DNA from: Sphingomonas hengshuiensis
GTDB taxonomy: Bacteria; Pseudomonadota; Alphaproteobacteria; Sphingomonadales; Sphingomonadaceae
Direction of reading: 5' to 3'
Assembly: GCF_000935025.1 (NCBI RefSeq)
Contig: NZ_CP010836.1
Span: 3,906,001 to 3,970,000, forward strand
DNA length: 64,000 nucleotides
This document shows positions 17,055 through 28,285 of the stretch, piece after piece (position 1 is the first letter of the stretch; the number at the start of each line of letters is the position of its first letter). The position numbers were made by a program, and so were the translations under genes. The notes beneath the pieces were generated by a model. It saw nothing but the letters and a program-made list of their open reading frames with translations. It was not told where the DNA came from and searched no databases.

Positions 17055-17083
17055 TTGAAATCGCGCTCGGGTCCCGCTATTTA
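17055..17083 (+). promoter_or_regulatory. Sigma-70-type promoter of the Coq4-family gene
   Basis: TTGAAA (17055-17060), a 17-base spacer and TATTTA (17078-17083). Transcription would start near 17090, giving a short leader before the ATG at 17114. The operator-like palindrome at 17081 overlaps the -10. Confidence 0.65.
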
Positions 17084-17094
17084 CATTCGTGTAA
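17081..17094 (+). promoter_or_regulatory. Operator-like palindrome over the -10
   Basis: TTACA-TTCG-TGTAA, perfect 5-bp arms, overlaps the last three bases of the -10 and the predicted start site. Its size and form suit a TetR- or MarR-type repressor. No regulator gene is adjacent. Confidence 0.45.
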
Positions 17095-17113
17095 GTTAGC
17101 AGGATTCGAGACG

Positions 17114-17875
17114 ATGGCGACTCAGGCACCCACCGCACCCCAGCCCGGGCTTCCGATGAAGCGCGAATGGGGCACTGCGCTGTCGGCGCTGCGCAAGCTG
17201 CTCGCGAACGGCGACGATACCACGCAGGTGTTCTACATCATGCGCGCGCTGAACGGCGACGTTACCCAGCGCAATTATCGCCGGCTGCTCACCGTCCCCG
17301 GTGGCGGCAGGATCGCCTATCGGCGGCAGGAGCTGGCGCAGCGCCTGTCGGACCGCGGCTGGATCGACGGCTTTGCCGAGGGCACCGTCGGCGCCACCTA
17401 TCGCGCGTTCCTCGATGCGACCGGCTATTCGGCGCAGGGGCTGGCCGAGATCAGCATGGCCGAGGGCGCATTCCTGGGCGCCGATGTCGAGCATCCCTAT
17501 GCCTGGATGGGCCGGCGCGAGCGCGACATCCATGACCTGTGGCACACGCTCACCGGCTACAAGGCCGACGAGCATCTGGGCGAGGCGTGCCTCGTCGCCT
17601 TTTCCTATGCGCAGACCGGCGGGCTCGGCTGGGGGCTGATCGCGGTCGGCGCGGCGCTCAAGAGCATCCGCGTTACCGGCAGGCTCGATTTCCTCAAGGC
17701 CGTGGTCGAGGGCTATCGCCACGGCAAGCGCGCGGCGTGGCTGCACGGCGAGGATTATGAAACGCTGCTCGCCGAGCCGCTTGATTCGGCGCGACGCCGC
17801 CTGCGCATCGCCGTACCGCGCGCCTATCGCGTCGCGCAGGCCAGTCTGTCGGCAGCGGGGCTCAGCGGAATCTGA
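17114..17875 (+). CDS. coq4: Coq4-family ubiquinone biosynthesis protein
   Basis: A 253-residue protein with the Coq4 zinc motif in ERDIHDLWHTLTGY (HDxxH) near residues 138-150. GAFLGADVEHPYAWMGRRERD and GGLGWGLIAVGAA flank it as in Coq4 of mitochondria and alphaproteobacteria. Coq4 in eukaryotes organises the ubiquinone synthesis complex and has been implicated in C1 decarboxylation/hydroxylation of the ring precursor. The gene has its own promoter with an operator-like palindrome and stands convergent to a lipoprotein gene four bases away. It lies between dnaN and recF, a location with no obvious functional reason. Confidence 0.82.
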   Translation: MATQAPTAPQPGLPMKREWGTALSALRKLLANGDDTTQVFYIMRALNGDVTQRNYRRLLTVPGGGRIAYRRQELAQRLSDRGWIDGFAEGTVGATYRAFLDATGYSAQGLAEISMAEGAFLGADVEHPYAWMGRRERDIHDLWHTLTGYKADEHLGEACLVAFSYAQTGGLGWGLIAVGAALKSIRVTGRLDFLKAVVEGYRHGKRAAWLHGEDYETLLAEPLDSARRRLRIAVPRAYRVAQASLSAAGLSGI

Positions 17876-17879
17876 CGCG

Positions 17880-18617
17880 TCAGCGCGATGGCGGGGCACC
17901 CGACGCGGCGGCAGCCGCCTGGGTCCGCGCGCGTTCGGCGACGAGCCGCGCCTTGAGCGCTGGCACGGCCAGCACCGTCGGTGGCAGCGCGAAGATGTCG
18001 GTCGAGATCGGCGCCTTCTCGACGCTCGACAGCGTAAGCGCGGTCGCGAAGCGCAGCACCATGCCCTTGTCGAGCATCTCGGCGATCTTCTTCTCCAGGT
18101 TGCCCTGCCCGCCCTGGACCTGTGCCATGCCCGCCGCACCCAGCCGGGTCTGCATCGCCAGCGCGCTGCCGGCGTTCGCCAGCGCGGGGTCGCCGCTGAT
18201 CACGGCCTCGATCGTCTCCGCAGGCGGCGCCTTGGGCGCGCGGACCTTCCACACATCGCCCGTCTGTCCGGCGATCGTCTCGGTGCCTTCCTTGACCAGC
18301 GCATAGTCCGGCTGCGGCCCCAGCCCGGTGGGCTTCATCCCCCCTTCGCGGGCCAGCGCCCCCATCACCGACACGAAATCGGCGATCCGCGCGGCATATT
18401 GCCCCTGGCTGTCGGCGATCAGCAGATATTCGGTGCCGCCCTTGCGGATCAGCGTCTGCCCCTGGCTGTCAACCCGCGCATCGCCATTGGCCGCCGCCTT
18501 GACCGTGATCGTCCCCGCTCCGCCGGCCAGCGCATAGCGCGCCGTCACGTCCTGCGGCGCTTTCTCGCACCCGGCGAGCAGCAGCAGCGCGGCCCCGATC
18601 AATGCCTTGCGGATCAT
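17880..18617 (-). CDS. Lipoprotein of unknown function
   Basis: A 245-residue protein with a lipoprotein signal (MIRKALIGAALLLLAGCEK), so it should be acylated at Cys17. The mature part starts with APQDVTARYALAGGAGTITVKA and contains several beta-rich stretches (GGTEYLLIADSQGQYAARIADF); I recognise no known domain. AAAGGAG lies five bases before ATG 18617, which decides against the in-frame GTG six bases upstream. It is convergent with the Coq4-family gene and divergent from recF, with 71 bases between, so it may share a promoter region with recF. Confidence 0.75.
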   Translation of the reverse strand: MIRKALIGAALLLLAGCEKAPQDVTARYALAGGAGTITVKAAANGDARVDSQGQTLIRKGGTEYLLIADSQGQYAARIADFVSVMGALAREGGMKPTGLGPQPDYALVKEGTETIAGQTGDVWKVRAPKAPPAETIEAVISGDPALANAGSALAMQTRLGAAGMAQVQGGQGNLEKKIAEMLDKGMVLRFATALTLSSVEKAPISTDIFALPPTVLAVPALKARLVAERARTQAAAAASGAPPSR

Positions 18618-18688
18618 GTGCACTCCTTTCCCCCGTCATCGGCGAAGCGGTGTTCGACGGCAAGGGGTTGGGCTAAAGGAGCGGCAAT

Positions 18689-22520
<3,832 letters not shown>

Positions 22521-22529
22521 TATCGATTC

Positions 22530-22554
22530 CGCCGGCGCAACTGTTGCGCCGGCG
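22530..22554 (+). terminator. Stable hairpin after gyrB
   Basis: CGCCGGCGCAA and TTGCGCCGGCG form perfect 11-bp arms around the loop CTG, nine bases after the gyrB stop. There is no T run after it, so it may act as a Rho-assisted terminator or 3' stabiliser. Confidence 0.6.
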
Positions 22555-22592
22555 AGTCGTTACGGCTGGGTTCGCTCCGCTGGAGAATTCCC

Positions 22593-22913
22593 ATGCTCGT
22601 CGCCCTCGCCCTGCTCGCCGCCGCCCCGCTGGCGACTCCCGCTGTAGAGCCACAGGCGCGAAAGCATCGGGTGGTCCGCGCACGGCTGAGCCGGCGCACG
22701 GCGATTTCGGGGCTGACCCCCGCCGCATGCAGCGCCGATCCGAACTGCGCCAAGCGCCCCGACGAACGCTACCGGATCACGCCAGAGCCCGAGGCGAAGC
22801 TCGACCCGCAGCGTGAGGCCGCGGGCCAGAGTTGGAAGACGTGCGGCACCACGGGCATGCCGGTCTGCCCCAGCCGGGGCCGCACGCTGCTCAAGACCGG
22901 GCTGGACGATTAA
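22593..22913 (+). CDS. Small exported protein with four cysteines, unknown function
   Basis: A 106-residue protein with a short signal peptide (MLVALALLAAAPLATPA). The mature part is basic and has two cysteine pairs, AACSADPNC and TCGTTGMPVC, which would form disulfides in the periplasm. I recognise no domain. It is probably expressed from the region after gyrB; a GGAG lies before the ATG. Its last four bases overlap the stop of the convergent hom gene (22910-22913). Confidence 0.6.
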   Translation: MLVALALLAAAPLATPAVEPQARKHRVVRARLSRRTAISGLTPAACSADPNCAKRPDERYRITPEPEAKLDPQREAAGQSWKTCGTTGMPVCPSRGRTLLKTGLDD

Positions 22914-24202
22914 CCCGCGACGATGTGCATCCACATCGGCGCACCCGCCAGGCTGGGCGATCCGCGCAGCTTCTCCAGCGCATGCGTCACCGACCGCTCG
23001 GGCACTTCATGCGTGACGATCGCGACCAGAACGGCGCCGCCGGCCGTAGCGCCGCGCTGCATCAGGCTCTCGATCGAGACGCCCGCGTCGCGCATCGCGG
23101 CGGCGATTTCCGCCAGCACGCCGACCTTGTCCACCACTTCGAAGCGCAGATAATGCCGTCCGCGCCGCTCGCCAGTGTCGGCGGCGGGCTGGTCCGCCAG
23201 CGCGTCGGCGGGCATCGCATAGGGCGGACCGAATTCGCCGCGCGCAATGTCGATCAGGTCCGCGACTACGGCGCTGGCCGTGGGGCCATCGCCCGCGCCT
23301 GCGCCCTGGAACAACAGCCGCCCGACGAAATTGCCCTCGGCGACCACCGCGTTGGTGGACCCCACGACATGCGCGAGCGGGTGGCTGAGCGGGACCAGAT
23401 GCGGGTGGACGCGCTGGAACAGCCCATGCGGCCCCGCATCCGCAACACCCAGCAGCCGCACGCGATAGCCGAGCGCCGCCGCCTCGGCGATGTCTGCGGC
23501 CATGACGTGGCGGATGCCGGTCGCGGCGACGTCGCCGAACGCAGGCTGCGCGCCGAACGCGATGCTGGCCAGGATCGAGAGCTTGTGCGCGGCATCGACG
23601 CCATCGATGTCGAAGCTGGGATCGGCCTCGGCATAGCCCAGCGCCTGCGCCTCGCTCAGGATATCGGCGAAGTCGCGGCCCTCTGCCTCCATCTTGGACA
23701 GGATGAAATTGCAGGTGCCGTTGAGGATGCCGTACACGCTGCCGATCACATTGGCCGCAGCGCCCTCGCGCAGCCCCTTGATCACCGGCACGCCGCCCGC
23801 AACCGCCGCTTCGAACTTCAGCGCGACCTGCGCCGCCTCCGCCGCGCGCGCCAGTTCGAGCCCGTGATGGGCAATCATCGCCTTGTTCGCCGTGACCAGG
23901 CTCTTGCCCGCACCCAACGTCGCGCGCGCCAATGCCAGCGCCGGGCCGTCCGACCCGCCGACCAGCTCGACCACCACGTCGATATCGGGATGCCGCACCA
24001 GCTCCGCCGGATCGTCGATCCAGGCAAAGCGCGACAAGTCGAAGCCGCGATCCTTGCCGCGATCGCGCGCCGACACCGCGACGACTTCGATCGCCCGCCC
24101 CGCGCGCCGCGCGATCAGTTCGCCATTGGCGTCGAGCAGGCGCACGACGCCCCCGCCCACGGTTCCCAGGCCAGCCAGCGCAATCCGCAACGGTTTCGTC
24201 AT
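22910..24202 (-). CDS. hom: Homoserine dehydrogenase
   Basis: A 430-residue enzyme reducing aspartate semialdehyde to homoserine, at the branch to threonine and methionine. The N-terminal NAD(P) site is LAGLGTVGGGVVRLL. The catalytic domain has LVTANKAMIAHHG and GILNGTCNFILSKME, with the family's conserved Lys and Asp/Glu residues. Residues from about 350 are an ACT domain (HYLRFEVVDKVGVLAEIAAAM), expected to give threonine feedback control. Length fits the monofunctional form. GGAGGAG lies before the ATG. Palindromic element 3 is upstream, between this gene and the 2OG oxygenase gene. Confidence 0.96.
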   Translation of the reverse strand: MTKPLRIALAGLGTVGGGVVRLLDANGELIARRAGRAIEVVAVSARDRGKDRGFDLSRFAWIDDPAELVRHPDIDVVVELVGGSDGPALALARATLGAGKSLVTANKAMIAHHGLELARAAEAAQVALKFEAAVAGGVPVIKGLREGAAANVIGSVYGILNGTCNFILSKMEAEGRDFADILSEAQALGYAEADPSFDIDGVDAAHKLSILASIAFGAQPAFGDVAATGIRHVMAADIAEAAALGYRVRLLGVADAGPHGLFQRVHPHLVPLSHPLAHVVGSTNAVVAEGNFVGRLLFQGAGAGDGPTASAVVADLIDIARGEFGPPYAMPADALADQPAADTGERRGRHYLRFEVVDKVGVLAEIAAAMRDAGVSIESLMQRGATAGGAVLVAIVTHEVPERSVTHALEKLRGSPSLAGAPMWMHIVAG

Positions 24203-24273
24203 GCAATCTCCTCCGCGACGCCTGCCGCTAGAGGAAATCGCGCCCGCCTGACAACCACAAAGCCCTTAGCCTT

Positions 24274-24419
24274 TGTTTGGAAATGCGCCGTGGCGCATTT
24301 CGCGGCACCGGCCCGCTCCCCCGCCCGGCCACCCATAGAATACTGCCGTCGGGTGGCCGGGCGGGGGAGTGGGCTGGTGCCGCACTGAAATTCGCTCTTC
24401 CGCGAATTTCCAAACAGCC
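24274..24419. repeat. Palindromic element 3, flanks reversed relative to its loop
   Basis: Core arms 24302-24334 and 24351-24383 (33 bp, with two G-T wobbles) enclose a 16-base loop containing TAGAATACTGCCG. The left hairpin is GAAATGCGCC/GGCGCATTTC (24280-24301), and the right is GAAATTCGC/GCGAATTTC (24387-24410). Outer ends TGTTTGGAAA (24274-24283) and TTTCCAAACA (24407-24416) are inverted copies of each other. It ends two bases before the stop codon of the 2OG oxygenase gene. The order of the two small hairpins is opposite to that in element 2, although the loop reads in the same direction. Confidence 0.92.
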
Positions 24420-24420
24420 A

Positions 24421-25371
24421 TTACTTCTTGATCAGCCCGATTTCGACCAGCCGCTCGTGCAGATAGTCGTGCGCGGTGATCGGCGAGGGATAGCGGTTCG
24501 GACGCGCGCCATCGATGCAGCCGGGCAGCGTCTCGATCAGGAAATCGGGTGCCGGGTGCAGGAAAAACGGCATCGAATAGCGCGAATGCCCGCGTCGCTC
24601 GGGCGGCGGATTGACGACGCGGTGCGTGGTCGAGGGCAGGACATGGTTGGTCAGCCGTTGCAGCATGTCGCCGACATTGACGACCATCGCGCCCTCGGGC
24701 GGTTTGATCGACAGCCATTTGCCATCGGCGTCGAGAAGCTCGAGCCCCGCTTCCTCCGCCCCGAGCAGCAGCGTGATGAGGTTGATATCCTCATGCGCCC
24801 CGGCCCGAACCTCGGGCGCGTCCGCATCGACCGGCGGATAGTGGAGCAGCCGCAATACCGAATTGCCGTCCTTCACCGCCGGATCGAACCAGTCCGGAGC
24901 GAGCCCGAGATAGCGGGCGATCGCAGACAATAGCCGGTCGCCGGCATCGTCGAACGCCTGGAACAGTTCGAGGAAGGTCTCGCGAAACCCCTCGGGCCGG
25001 TCGGGCCAGACATTGGGCGCCATCTGCGCGGCAAACCGATGCCCCGCAGCCAGTTCGCGCCCGACGTGCCAGAATTCCTTGAGGTCGACATGCGTCGCGC
25101 CCTTGGCAATCTCGGTCTTGAACGGCGTATAGCCGCGCGCGCCGCCGGCCCCGTCGAGGTACAACGCGCGCTTTTCGGCCTCCGGAAGCGCGAAAAACGC
25201 CTTGGTCATCGCCCAGGCGCGCTCGATCAGCGGCTGGGGAATGCCATGGTCACGCACGACCGCGAAGCCAAACTGCTGGAACGACTGGCCGAAGCGCTGG
25301 GCGAAGCCGTCCGGATCGGATGCCTGGTCGGCCAGCGAGAGCGCCGGGATTTCGGCGAGAGTGTCAAACAT
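24421..25371 (-). CDS. 2-oxoglutarate/Fe(II)-dependent dioxygenase (isopenicillin N synthase family)
   Basis: A 316-residue protein of the non-haem iron oxygenase family. The N-terminal DIOX_N region reads IPALSLADQASDP, then QFGFAVVRDHGIPQPLIERAW. The iron ligands are in GAHEDINLITLLLG (HxD) and STTHRVVNPP (distal His), and RYSMPFFLHP supplies the RxS that binds 2-oxoglutarate. Such enzymes hydroxylate or desaturate diverse small molecules; the substrate is not predictable. The gene is monocistronic between hom and a lipoprotein gene, and its stop lies two bases from element 3. Confidence 0.88.
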   Translation of the reverse strand: MFDTLAEIPALSLADQASDPDGFAQRFGQSFQQFGFAVVRDHGIPQPLIERAWAMTKAFFALPEAEKRALYLDGAGGARGYTPFKTEIAKGATHVDLKEFWHVGRELAAGHRFAAQMAPNVWPDRPEGFRETFLELFQAFDDAGDRLLSAIARYLGLAPDWFDPAVKDGNSVLRLLHYPPVDADAPEVRAGAHEDINLITLLLGAEEAGLELLDADGKWLSIKPPEGAMVVNVGDMLQRLTNHVLPSTTHRVVNPPPERRGHSRYSMPFFLHPAPDFLIETLPGCIDGARPNRYPSPITAHDYLHERLVEIGLIKK

Positions 25372-25439
25372 GTGAGTCTCCGAGTGTTGTCACCTCGTTA
25401 GACCCGCACGCCGGGTTCGAACAAGCCGCGCGTCCCCGG

Positions 25440-25946
25440 CTACCCCTGGACTTCGAGTACGCCCTTCGTCTTCTGCTCGCCGTCGCCGGCCAATCCCAGC
25501 GTGAAGCGATCGCCTTCGTCGGTCGTGCCCTTCAACCCGGTGCCGTCGGCCTCGACCTTGAACCCGCGCTGGATCATCGCGTCGCGAAACCATTGCGCGA
25601 CGGTCGCCACCGATGCGGGGCTCTCGAAAGCGACCTTCACTGCGCCCTGGCTGCCGCCGGCGCCCGTGTCGCCGCCCGCGATGTGAAAATCGGTCACCGT
25701 CGATTTCGGATAGAGTTTGACGCCATTGAGGTCGAAATCCTCGGCGTTGATCGTGACCTTGGGGATCTTGAACGACCCCTGGAAGCCTTCGGCCTTGATC
25801 GCGACCTGGCCATTGCCGTCGGTGGTGATCGTCGCATTGTCTTCGCCGCTCGCGTCGATCGAAAAATTCGTGCCGGGCCCGGTCCCGTTGCACGCGGCAA
25901 GGGCTCCGGCGAACAGGACGGGCAGCAGCAGGGCGAATCGGCGCAT
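25440..25946 (-). CDS. Lipoprotein of unknown function
   Basis: A 168-residue protein with signal MRRFALLLPVLFAGALAAC, acylated at Cys19. The mature part begins NGTGPGTNFSIDASGEDNATI and is rich in beta-strand and Asp/Gly, with GVLEVQG at the end. I recognise no known domain. The chosen ATG at 25946 has GGAGAG upstream; an earlier in-frame ATG lacks one. It is divergent from the MFS pump gene, with a perfect 18-base dyad (25962-25979) in the shared promoter region. A short 68-base gap with nothing recognisable separates it from the oxygenase gene. Confidence 0.72.
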   Translation of the reverse strand: MRRFALLLPVLFAGALAACNGTGPGTNFSIDASGEDNATITTDGNGQVAIKAEGFQGSFKIPKVTINAEDFDLNGVKLYPKSTVTDFHIAGGDTGAGGSQGAVKVAFESPASVATVAQWFRDAMIQRGFKVEADGTGLKGTTDEGDRFTLGLAGDGEQKTKGVLEVQG

Positions 25947-25961
25947 CGGGCTCTCCACGGC

Positions 25962-25979
25962 GTATTATGACAATAATAC
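25962..25979. promoter_or_regulatory. Perfect dyad in a divergent promoter
   Basis: GTATTAT-GACA-ATAATAC has 7-bp arms. It is markedly AT-rich against its surroundings. On the minus strand, TTGCCG (25992-25997) and TATTGT, 16 bases apart, could form the lipoprotein gene promoter with the dyad on its -10. A repressor site for one or both divergent genes is likely. Confidence 0.5.
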
Positions 25980-26047
25980 ACTATTCCGCGACGGCAAAGC
26001 GGTCAAGCAGGGGTGACGCACGCGCGCCGATGCGCCATGGCGCCCGC

Positions 26048-27283
26048 ATGCAAACGCCGACTCTTCCCGCCGAAAGCAAGAACAACGCGCCGCTAGGGTT
26101 CGGCGAGTTCGTGAGCCTGATCGCCGCCATGATGGCGCTGACCGCATTGGGCATCGATTCGATGCTCCCGGCCCTCCCCGCGATCGGCGACAGCCTGGGC
26201 GTCACCGAAGCCAATCACCGCCAGTTCGTGATCACCGCGTACCTGATCGGGTTCGCGTTCGCCCAGCTCGCTTACGGTCCGCTTTCGGATCGCTATGGGC
26301 GGCGCCCGGTGCTCGGCATCGCGCTTGTATCCTATGTCGTCACCAGCGGCATCGCCGCCGTCTCGGGCAGTTTCGTACTGCTCCTCATCGCCCGCGCCGC
26401 GATGGGCAGCGCTGCGGCGGGAGCGCGGGTGATCACGATCGCGCTGGTCCGCGATTGCTATGCCGGGCGCGCGATGGCGCGGGTGATGAGCCTGGCGTTC
26501 ATGGTGTTCATGGCCGCGCCGGTGCTCGCCCCTGCGTTCGGCCAGGGCGTGATCTGGGCCGGGGGATCGTGGCGGATGATCTTCTGGGGCGTCTCGGCGG
26601 TCTCGGCGGTCGTCGCCTTGTGGTTCTGGCTGCGCATGCCCGAGACGCTCGACCCCGCCGCGCGCCAGTCGCTTCGCCCGGCGCGCATCCTGGGCGACTA
26701 TCTGATGGTGGTGCGCGATCGCGCCGCGGTCGGCTATACGCTGGCGATCGCGCTGCTCTCTGGCGGGCTGTTCGGGTTCATCGGCTCGATCCAGCAGATC
26801 ATGGCGCAGGTGTTCGGGCGTCCCGACCTGCTCGTCTTCGTATTCGCGGGCGTCGCGGGCACGATGGCGTTGGGCTCGTTCCTCAATTCGCGGCTGGTGA
26901 TGCAGCTCGGGACCCGCCGCATCTCGCATAGCGCACTGGCGATGGTGGTGCTGACCGCCGCCGTCCACCTTGGCGTCACGCTGGCGGGCCTGGAAAACCT
27001 GTGGACCTTCGCGGTCCTCCAGTCGCTGATGATGGGCTGTTTCGGGCTGGCGACGTCCAACTTCTCGGCGATGGCGATGGAGCGGATGGGGGCGATCGCC
27101 GGCACCGCCTCGAGCATCCAGGGCTTTGTCACGACGTTCGGTGGCGCATTGATCGGCGCCTATATCGGCCAGTTGTTCGACGGCACCACCATCCCGCTGT
27201 ACAGCGGGTTTCTACTCATGGGCGTGGCCGCTTTCGTGGTAGTAGCGGTCACCGAGCGCGGGCGAATGTTTCGACCCACCTGA
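26048..27283 (+). CDS. Bcr/CflA-type major facilitator drug-efflux protein
   Basis: A 411-residue transporter with about 12 spans. Motif A of the MFS drug/H+ antiporters is present after span two (YGPLSDRYGRRPVLGIAL), and AMGSAAAGARVITIALVRDCYAG is motif C-like. The early GIDSMLPALPAIGDSLGV is the Bcr/CflA hallmark. It probably exports drugs or metabolites in exchange for protons. The start is uncertain among two near ATGs (26030, 26048); I take the second. It is followed by an EcfG-type promoter for the next gene. The divergent dyad upstream may regulate it. Confidence 0.85.
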   Translation: MQTPTLPAESKNNAPLGFGEFVSLIAAMMALTALGIDSMLPALPAIGDSLGVTEANHRQFVITAYLIGFAFAQLAYGPLSDRYGRRPVLGIALVSYVVTSGIAAVSGSFVLLLIARAAMGSAAAGARVITIALVRDCYAGRAMARVMSLAFMVFMAAPVLAPAFGQGVIWAGGSWRMIFWGVSAVSAVVALWFWLRMPETLDPAARQSLRPARILGDYLMVVRDRAAVGYTLAIALLSGGLFGFIGSIQQIMAQVFGRPDLLVFVFAGVAGTMALGSFLNSRLVMQLGTRRISHSALAMVVLTAAVHLGVTLAGLENLWTFAVLQSLMMGCFGLATSNFSAMAMERMGAIAGTASSIQGFVTTFGGALIGAYIGQLFDGTTIPLYSGFLLMGVAAFVVVAVTERGRMFRPT

Positions 27284-27290
27284 AAGCCAG

Positions 27291-27315
27291 GGAACGTCGG
27301 CGGCGGTTCGCCGTT
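27291..27315 (+). promoter_or_regulatory. EcfG-type general stress promoter
   Basis: GGAAC (27291-27295), a 16-base spacer and CGTT (27312-27315) match the consensus known for the alphaproteobacterial EcfG sigma factor controlled by PhyR/NepR (GGAAC-N16/17-CGTT). The predicted start leaves a ~45-base leader before the acidic protein gene at 27369. Confidence 0.65.
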
Positions 27316-27368
27316 CGCGCTCAGCCAGGGGAGCAAAGACCGCTCCCGCGCGAATGAGAGGACAGGCA

Positions 27369-27707
27369 ATGGGCGGTTACCAGATTCCGGGCCAAGGCCC
27401 CGGCGATGACGGTTTCGACGAAGAAGGCTATGACGAGAGCCAGCGCGCCGAGATTCTCGAGGCGACCAATGACGGACCCACCGACGGGGCGATCCTGACC
27501 GACCTCGACCCCGATCTCGGCGACGATTCGGACGATGACGCCGACGACCTGCACATGGTCGACGACGAACTTGGCGAAGAAGATGACGACGTCGACGCCG
27601 ACGAAGACGAGCAGGACGAGGATGAGGTCCAGGCGGATTTCGACGAGGACACGCTCGACGAGGACGACGATCTGGACGACGCCGACGACGAAGCGCTGAA
27701 GCCGTAA
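27369..27707 (+). CDS. Highly acidic small protein, unknown function
   Basis: A 112-residue protein in which roughly 50 residues are Asp or Glu and only one Lys, one Arg and one His occur. The N-terminus (MGGYQIPGQGPGDDGFDEEG) is less extreme; from residue 45 it is nearly all D/E interrupted by single hydrophobics. It should be disordered at neutral pH and could be a nucleic-acid mimic, a cation buffer or a chaperone-like tether; none is shown. Similar acidic proteins of sphingomonads are sometimes labelled primase without any basis in sequence. An EcfG-type promoter precedes it, and a strong hairpin follows. Confidence 0.7.
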   Translation: MGGYQIPGQGPGDDGFDEEGYDESQRAEILEATNDGPTDGAILTDLDPDLGDDSDDDADDLHMVDDELGEEDDDVDADEDEQDEDEVQADFDEDTLDEDDDLDDADDEALKP

Positions 27708-27719
27708 ACCGATGGTGGA

Positions 27720-27745
27720 CGCCACGCACTTCGCAGTGCGTGGCG
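27720..27745 (+). terminator. Hairpin after the acidic protein gene
   Basis: CGCCACGCACT/AGTGCGTGGCG, perfect 11-bp arms with loop TCGC, 13 bases after the stop. No T run follows on the + strand. It separates the acidic gene from exbD. Confidence 0.6.
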
Positions 27746-27815
27746 GTCTGCATCTTCGCTTTCTCGGTGGCTCTTCGGGTGGTATGTTACACCATCGCAA
27801 GCAAGGAGAGGTGCC

Positions 27816-28223
27816 ATGGTACGAACTGCCCGCATTGCCGAGCCCGTTCCCTTCAGCACGATCAACGTGACGCCGTTCATCGACGTGATGCTGGTGCTGC
27901 TCATCGTGATGATCCTCAGCGTCCCCATCGCCACCCACAAGGTGCCGATCGACTTGCCAGTCGGCGGCGAGGCGTCCGACCTCGAAGTACCCCACCGGCT
28001 GAGCATCGATCAGGCGGGTGCGCTTGCCTGGGACGGTCGTGCGGTGTCCGACGCCGCGCTACCGGGATTGCTGGCGACGATCCGGCGCGAGCCGGCGGCG
28101 GTGCTCCACATGCAGACCGACCCGGAGGCGCGGTACGAGCGCTTCGATTCGATACTGGCAGTGGTCAAGCGCGCCGGTATCGACCGGCTAGGCTTCATCG
28201 GAAATCGCCCGCTCGACGACTGA
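27816..28223 (+). CDS. ExbD/TolR-family energy-transduction protein, without adjacent exbB
   Basis: A 135-residue protein with one membrane span (about residues 20-40) containing INVTPFIDVMLVLLIVMI; Asp23 corresponds to the proton-handling Asp of ExbD/TolR. The rest is a periplasmic domain (VHIDQ-type strands ending in IDRLGFIGN) typical of the family. It should work with an ExbB/TolQ motor and TonB or TolA, none of which is here. AAGGAGAGG lies before the ATG. It sits between two genes with EcfG-type promoters, an unusual neighbourhood. Confidence 0.85.
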   Translation: MVRTARIAEPVPFSTINVTPFIDVMLVLLIVMILSVPIATHKVPIDLPVGGEASDLEVPHRLSIDQAGALAWDGRAVSDAALPGLLATIRREPAAVLHMQTDPEARYERFDSILAVVKRAGIDRLGFIGNRPLDD

Positions 28224-28228
28224 TACCG

Positions 28229-28254
28229 GGAACAGGCGCATCCGGCCGGACGTT
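28229..28254 (+). promoter_or_regulatory. Second EcfG-type promoter
   Basis: GGAAC (28229-28233), a 17-base spacer and CGTT (28251-28254), 31 bases before the ATG of the lipoprotein gene at 28286. Same consensus as the site at 27291 but with the longer allowed spacer. Confidence 0.6.
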
Positions 28255-28285
28255 CGTTACGCATCCGATCGTCTATGAGGGATGG

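Noticed and set aside
24203..24273. SAM or threonine riboswitch upstream of hom
   Set aside because: The 71 bases before hom hold only a ribosome site and no riboswitch-like conserved core; element 3 lies beyond.
27369..27707. Calling the acidic protein a DNA primase
   Set aside because: There is no zinc-binding, TOPRIM or helicase-interaction motif; the protein is simply Asp/Glu-rich.
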